A DNA stretch of 64,000 nucleotides, taken from Methylocystis echinoides. Its GTDB lineage: Bacteria > Pseudomonadota > Alphaproteobacteria > Rhizobiales > Beijerinckiaceae. The stretch is taken from the NCBI RefSeq assembly GCF_040687965.1, contig NZ_CP156084.1, positions 820,501-884,500 of the forward strand. The letters run 5' to 3'. This document shows positions 60,926-64,000 of the stretch, piece by piece. How positions within the stretch are numbered: position 1 is the first letter of the stretch; every line of letters begins with the position of its first letter. Under the pieces are notes generated by a model that saw only the letters and a list, made by a program, of their open reading frames with translations, had not been told where the DNA came from and searched no databases. The position numbers and the translations under genes were made by a program.

Positions 60926-62119
60926 TTACATCTTGAGCAGCGGATTGGCGCGATAGACGGCCTGAGCCGCCGCGACGCCGGAGCCGGCCTCGACCTTGAT
61001 GCCGTTGTCGAGCATCGCCATTTCAGCGCCAGCGATGGCGCCGAGCAGCATGAGCTCGTTCAGGTCGCCGAGATGGCCGATGCGGAACACCTTGCCCGCG
61101 ACCTCGGAGAGGCCGGCGCCGAGCGCGAGGTTGTAGCGCTTGTAGGCGGTCTCGATGACCTTGGCGGCGTTGTAGCCTTCCGGCACCACGATGGCGGTGA
61201 CGGTGTCCGAATTCCACTTCGGCTCCTTGGCGCAGGTCTTCAGGCCCCAGGCCGCGACCGCGGCGCGAACGCCCTCGGCGAGGTGATGGTGGCGCTTATA
61301 GACCTGGTCGAGACCCTCTTCGAAGAGGACCGACAGCGCTTCCTTGAGGCCGTGCAGCAACGGGATCGACGGCGTATAGGGGAAATAGCCGGTCTCGTTG
61401 TTCTTGATCATGTCCTGGAATTCGAAGTAGGCGCGGCGCGACTTGTTGGTCTTGCCGGCTTCGATCGCCTTGGGGCTCGCCGCCATCAGCAGCAGGCCGG
61501 CCGGCAGCATGAAGCCCTTCTGCGAACCCGACACGATGACGTCGACGCCCCATTCGTCCATGTGGAAGGGCAGCGAGGCGACCGAGGACACGCCGTCGAC
61601 GAAGAGCAGCGCCGGATGCTTGGCGGCGTCGATGGCCTTGCGGACCGCGCCGATGTCGGAGGTCACGCCGGTGGCGGTCTCGTTGTGGGTGGCGAAGACG
61701 GCCTTGATCTCGTGATTCTTGTCGGCCTTCAGCGTCTCTTCGATCAGCGCCGGATCATTGCCCGTGCCCCAGGGGAGCTCCTGCTTGATGACCTCGAGGC
61801 CGAGACGGTTGGCGAGGTCGATCCACAGATGCGAGAACTGGCCGAAGCGCTGCGCCAGCACCTTGTCGCCGGGCGACAGCGTGTTGGTGATCGCCGCTTC
61901 CCAGCCGCCGGTGCCCGACGCCGGGAAGATGAAGGCGTGACCCTTCTCGGTCTCGAAGACCTTCTTGAGCTGCGGGAAGAGCGGCTTCACCAGATCCGGG
62001 AAGATGGGCGAGCGATGGTCTTCCGAGGCGACCATCATCGCGCGCACGACGCGGTCGGGAAGATTGGTCGGGCCCGGGACGAAGAGGAAATTGCGGCCCG
62101 GAATTCTGGAATTGGACAT
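60926..62119 (-). CDS. sga: Serine-glyoxylate aminotransferase
   Basis: A 397-residue class V aminotransferase that makes glycine from glyoxylate and hydroxypyruvate from serine. GRNFLFVPGPTNLPDRVVRAM, FIFPASGTGGWEAAITNTLSPGD and VSGSQKGFMLPAGLLLMA (PLP Lys) are SGA segments. The start has AGGGAGC upstream. It is preceded by ftfL and followed by hprA. Confidence 0.96.
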   Translation of the reverse strand: MSNSRIPGRNFLFVPGPTNLPDRVVRAMMVASEDHRSPIFPDLVKPLFPQLKKVFETEKGHAFIFPASGTGGWEAAITNTLSPGDKVLAQRFGQFSHLWIDLANRLGLEVIKQELPWGTGNDPALIEETLKADKNHEIKAVFATHNETATGVTSDIGAVRKAIDAAKHPALLFVDGVSSVASLPFHMDEWGVDVIVSGSQKGFMLPAGLLLMAASPKAIEAGKTNKSRRAYFEFQDMIKNNETGYFPYTPSIPLLHGLKEALSVLFEEGLDQVYKRHHHLAEGVRAAVAAWGLKTCAKEPKWNSDTVTAIVVPEGYNAAKVIETAYKRYNLALGAGLSEVAGKVFRIGHLGDLNELMLLGAIAGAEMAMLDNGIKVEAGSGVAAAQAVYRANPLLKM

Positions 62120-62162
62120 TTGTGAGCTCCCTTCGAGCTTTTCTGGGTTTCAATGGAGTCCG

Positions 62163-62215
62163 CCGGCGCAAAGCGCCGGCCGGCGTTTTTTTTGAAGCGC
62201 CGGCAGACCGGCGCG
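62163..62215. other. Two hairpins with a T8 run between ftfL and sga
   Basis: GCCGGCGC-AAA-GCGCCGGC (62163-62181) followed by CGGCG and eight T residues (62187-62194), then GCGCCGG-CAGA-CCGGCGC (62198-62215). The T run follows the first stem only on the plus strand, opposite to ftfL and sga transcription. On the minus strand the hairpins could stabilise or process the ftfL-sga mRNA. Confidence 0.6.
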
Positions 62216-62221
62216 CGGCCT

Positions 62222-63958
62222 TTAGAACAGGCCCGAGATGCGGCCGTCCGCGCCCACCTCGATATTGTTGGCGGCCGGAACCTTCGGCAGGCCGGGCATG
62301 GTCATGATGTCGCCGCAGACCACGACGACGAACTCCGCGCCGGCGGAGAGGCGCAGCTCGCGGATCGGGATCGTATGGCCGGAGGGCGCGCCCTTGGCGT
62401 TCTGATCCGTCGAGAAGCTGTATTGCGTCTTGGCGATGCAGACCGGCAGATGGCCGAAGCCCTCCTTCTCCAGTTCCGCAAAGCGCGACTTGATGCTCGA
62501 ATCATAGGAGATGTCGGCGGCGCCGTAGAGCTCCTTGGCGATCGTGCGCACCTTCTCGGCGAGCGGCAGCTCGTCGGCGTAGAGCGGCTTGAACTTCGAG
62601 GGCTGCGCCTCGATCGTCTGCACCACGGCGCGGGCGAGATCCGCCGCGCCGGCGCCGCCGGAACCCCAGTTGTCCGCCACGACGCAGTCGACGCCTTCCG
62701 CCTTGCAGAGACGATTGAGCGCCTCCATTTCGGCCGGAGTGTCGGAGGAGAACTTGTTGATCGAGACCAGCACCGGCACGCCGAACTTGCGGACGTTGCC
62801 GATGTGGCGCTTCAAATTCTCGAAGCCCTTCTCGACCGCCGCGACATTCTCGGCCTTCAGATCGTCCTTGGCGACGCCGCCATGCATCTTGAGGGCGCGG
62901 ATCGTCGCGACGATCACGGTGACGTCGGGCTTGAGGCCCGCCTTGCGGCACTTGATGTCGAAGAACTTCTCGGCGCCGAGATCGGCGCCGAAGCCGGCTT
63001 CCGTCACCACATAGTCGGCGAGCTTCAGGCCCGACTTGGTGGCGATGACCGAGTTGCAGCCATGGGCGATGTTGGCGAACGGGCCGCCGTGAATGATCGC
63101 CGGATTATTCTCGAGCGTCTGCACGAGATTGGGGGCGATGGCGTCCTTGAGCAGCGCCGCCATGGAGCCCGCGGCCTTTAATTCGGAAGCGCGGATGTTC
63201 TTCTTCTCGCGGGTCTGGCCGACGACGATATTGCCGAGACGCTTCTGCAGGTCGGCGAAGTCCGACGCCAGGCAGAAGATCGCCATGACTTCCGAGGCGA
63301 CCGTGATGTCGAAACCGTCCTCGCGGGAAAAGCCGTTGGAGACGCCACCGAGCGAGGAGACGATCGAGCGCAGCGCGCGGTCGTTCATGTCGACGACGCG
63401 GCGCCAGGAAATGCGGCGCGTGTCGAGGCCGAGCGAATTGCCCCAATAGACGTGATTGTCGATCAGCGCCGCGAGCAGATTGTTCGCCGCGCCGATGGCG
63501 TGGAAGTCGCCGGTGAAGTGGAGGTTGATGTCCTCCATCGGCACGACCTGGGCGTAGCCGCCGCCAGCCGCGCCGCCCTTCACGCCGAAGCAGGGGCCGA
63601 GCGAGGGCTCGCGCAGGCAGCAAAGCGCCTTCTTGCCGATGTAGTTGAGGCCGTCGGTGAGGCCGACAGTCGTCGTGGTCTTGCCTTCGCCGGCGGGGGT
63701 CGGCGTGATCGCCGTGACGAGAATGAGCTTGCCGTTGGGCTTGCCTTCGAGCGAGGCGATGTAGTCGAGCGCAATCTTGCCCTTGTAATGGCCATAGGGC
63801 TGGATGTGCTCGGCCGGAATGCCGAGCTTGTCGCGGGCGACGTCGACGATCGGCCGCATCTTGGCGGCCTGGGAAATCTCAATATCGGACTTGGGCGAAA
63901 GGTGCTGGTTGTCTTTCCCGCTCGCGCCCGGCGCGGCGGCTGACGTAGTTGACGACAT
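62222..63958 (-). CDS. ftfL: Formate-tetrahydrofolate ligase
   Basis: A 578-residue FtfL/Fhs that activates formate to 10-formyl-H4F with ATP. The P-loop is [57 protein letters not shown] and [23 protein letters not shown] are signature segments. Ribosome site GGAG upstream of the ATG. The start is within 45 nt of the right window edge, so its promoter is mostly outside. It feeds C1 units into FchA/MtdA. Confidence 0.97.
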   Translation of the reverse strand: MSSTTSAAAPGASGKDNQHLSPKSDIEISQAAKMRPIVDVARDKLGIPAEHIQPYGHYKGKIALDYIASLEGKPNGKLILVTAITPTPAGEGKTTTTVGLTDGLNYIGKKALCCLREPSLGPCFGVKGGAAGGGYAQVVPMEDINLHFTGDFHAIGAANNLLAALIDNHVYWGNSLGLDTRRISWRRVVDMNDRALRSIVSSLGGVSNGFSREDGFDITVASEVMAIFCLASDFADLQKRLGNIVVGQTREKKNIRASELKAAGSMAALLKDAIAPNLVQTLENNPAIIHGGPFANIAHGCNSVIATKSGLKLADYVVTEAGFGADLGAEKFFDIKCRKAGLKPDVTVIVATIRALKMHGGVAKDDLKAENVAAVEKGFENLKRHIGNVRKFGVPVLVSINKFSSDTPAEMEALNRLCKAEGVDCVVADNWGSGGAGAADLARAVVQTIEAQPSKFKPLYADELPLAEKVRTIAKELYGAADISYDSSIKSRFAELEKEGFGHLPVCIAKTQYSFSTDQNAKGAPSGHTIPIRELRLSAGAEFVVVVCGDIMTMPGLPKVPAANNIEVGADGRISGLF

Positions 63959-64000
63959 ATAGCTCCACTCCCTCTCGAGCCCGTGCTGCCAGGCCCTGGA

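Noticed and set aside
60002-62125. A 707-codon plus-strand frame
   Set aside because: Antisense to hprA and sga, with no family motif.

Overview
The window is GC-rich and almost fully coding. It reads as a chromosomal segment of an alphaproteobacterial serine-cycle methylotroph, most likely a motile type II methanotroph related to Methylosinus/Methylocystis. This rests on a contiguous serine-cycle cluster (ftfL, sga, hprA, mtdA, fchA, mtkA, mtkB, ppc, mclA, gckA), a soluble NAD-linked formate dehydrogenase operon (fdsGBACD), a MotC/FliK-type flagellar operon typical of Rhizobiales, perfect CtrA boxes, and a two-piece (circularly permuted) tmRNA with the tag ANDNYAPVAVAA. No methane monooxygenase, rRNA or tRNA gene is present, so methanotrophy itself is inferred from the gene set.

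Layout. Positions 1-17642 are a flagellar region: the 3' end of flgI, a four-gene glycan insert (Core-2/I-branching glycosyltransferase, sugar epimerase, GT-B glycosyltransferase, FdtA-like cupin), then a long minus-strand operon fliF, fliH-like, motB, motC, fliK, transglycosylase, motA, fliM, fliN, fliG, flhB, and two paralogous flagellins. Most genes in the operon overlap by 4 nt. flhB is broken by a one-base frameshift between its membrane and cytoplasmic domains. Both flagellin leaders carry a conserved hairpin with a compensatory base-pair change. Perfect TTAA-N7-TTAA boxes lie upstream of fliF and of the upstream flagellin.

Positions 17868-25580 hold a YchJ-like protein and the formate dehydrogenase operon preceded by a LysR gene. 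Positions 25824-32514 carry cell-wall and housekeeping genes: S11 D-Ala carboxypeptidase, COG0523 GTPase, ComF, glutaredoxin, DUF1178, sirtuin, a small SmbP-like secreted protein and a serine hydrolase. Positions 32515-41731 hold a hairpin-repeat array, a UvrD helicase, HicAB, an L,D-transpeptidase, a methyltransferase, an ABC-F ATPase, and a run of small genes ending with the ClpXP adaptor SspB. The tmRNA gene lies directly upstream of sspB, so the tag and its adaptor are encoded side by side. Positions 42226-48060 hold pth, rplY, a ketoacyl-ACP synthase, murA and an alanine-type aminotransferase. Positions 48142-50567 hold an MFS transporter and a nitroreductase.

Positions 50702-63958 are the serine-cycle cluster. 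Formate made by C1 oxidation can be activated by FtfL and reduced through FchA and MtdA to methylene-H4F. SGA, HprA, GckA, PPC, malate thiokinase and malyl-CoA lyase carry carbon round the cycle. Alternatively formate is oxidised to CO2 by FdsGBACD to make NADH. GlyA and enolase, also required, are not in the window.

Several intergenic hairpin-repeat families occur between genes from 32.5 kb onward. No phage, IS transposase, CRISPR array or clear new multi-gene system is visible. The less ordinary signals are the flagellin leader RNA, the flhB break, the glycan insert, the tmRNA-sspB pairing and the repeat families.
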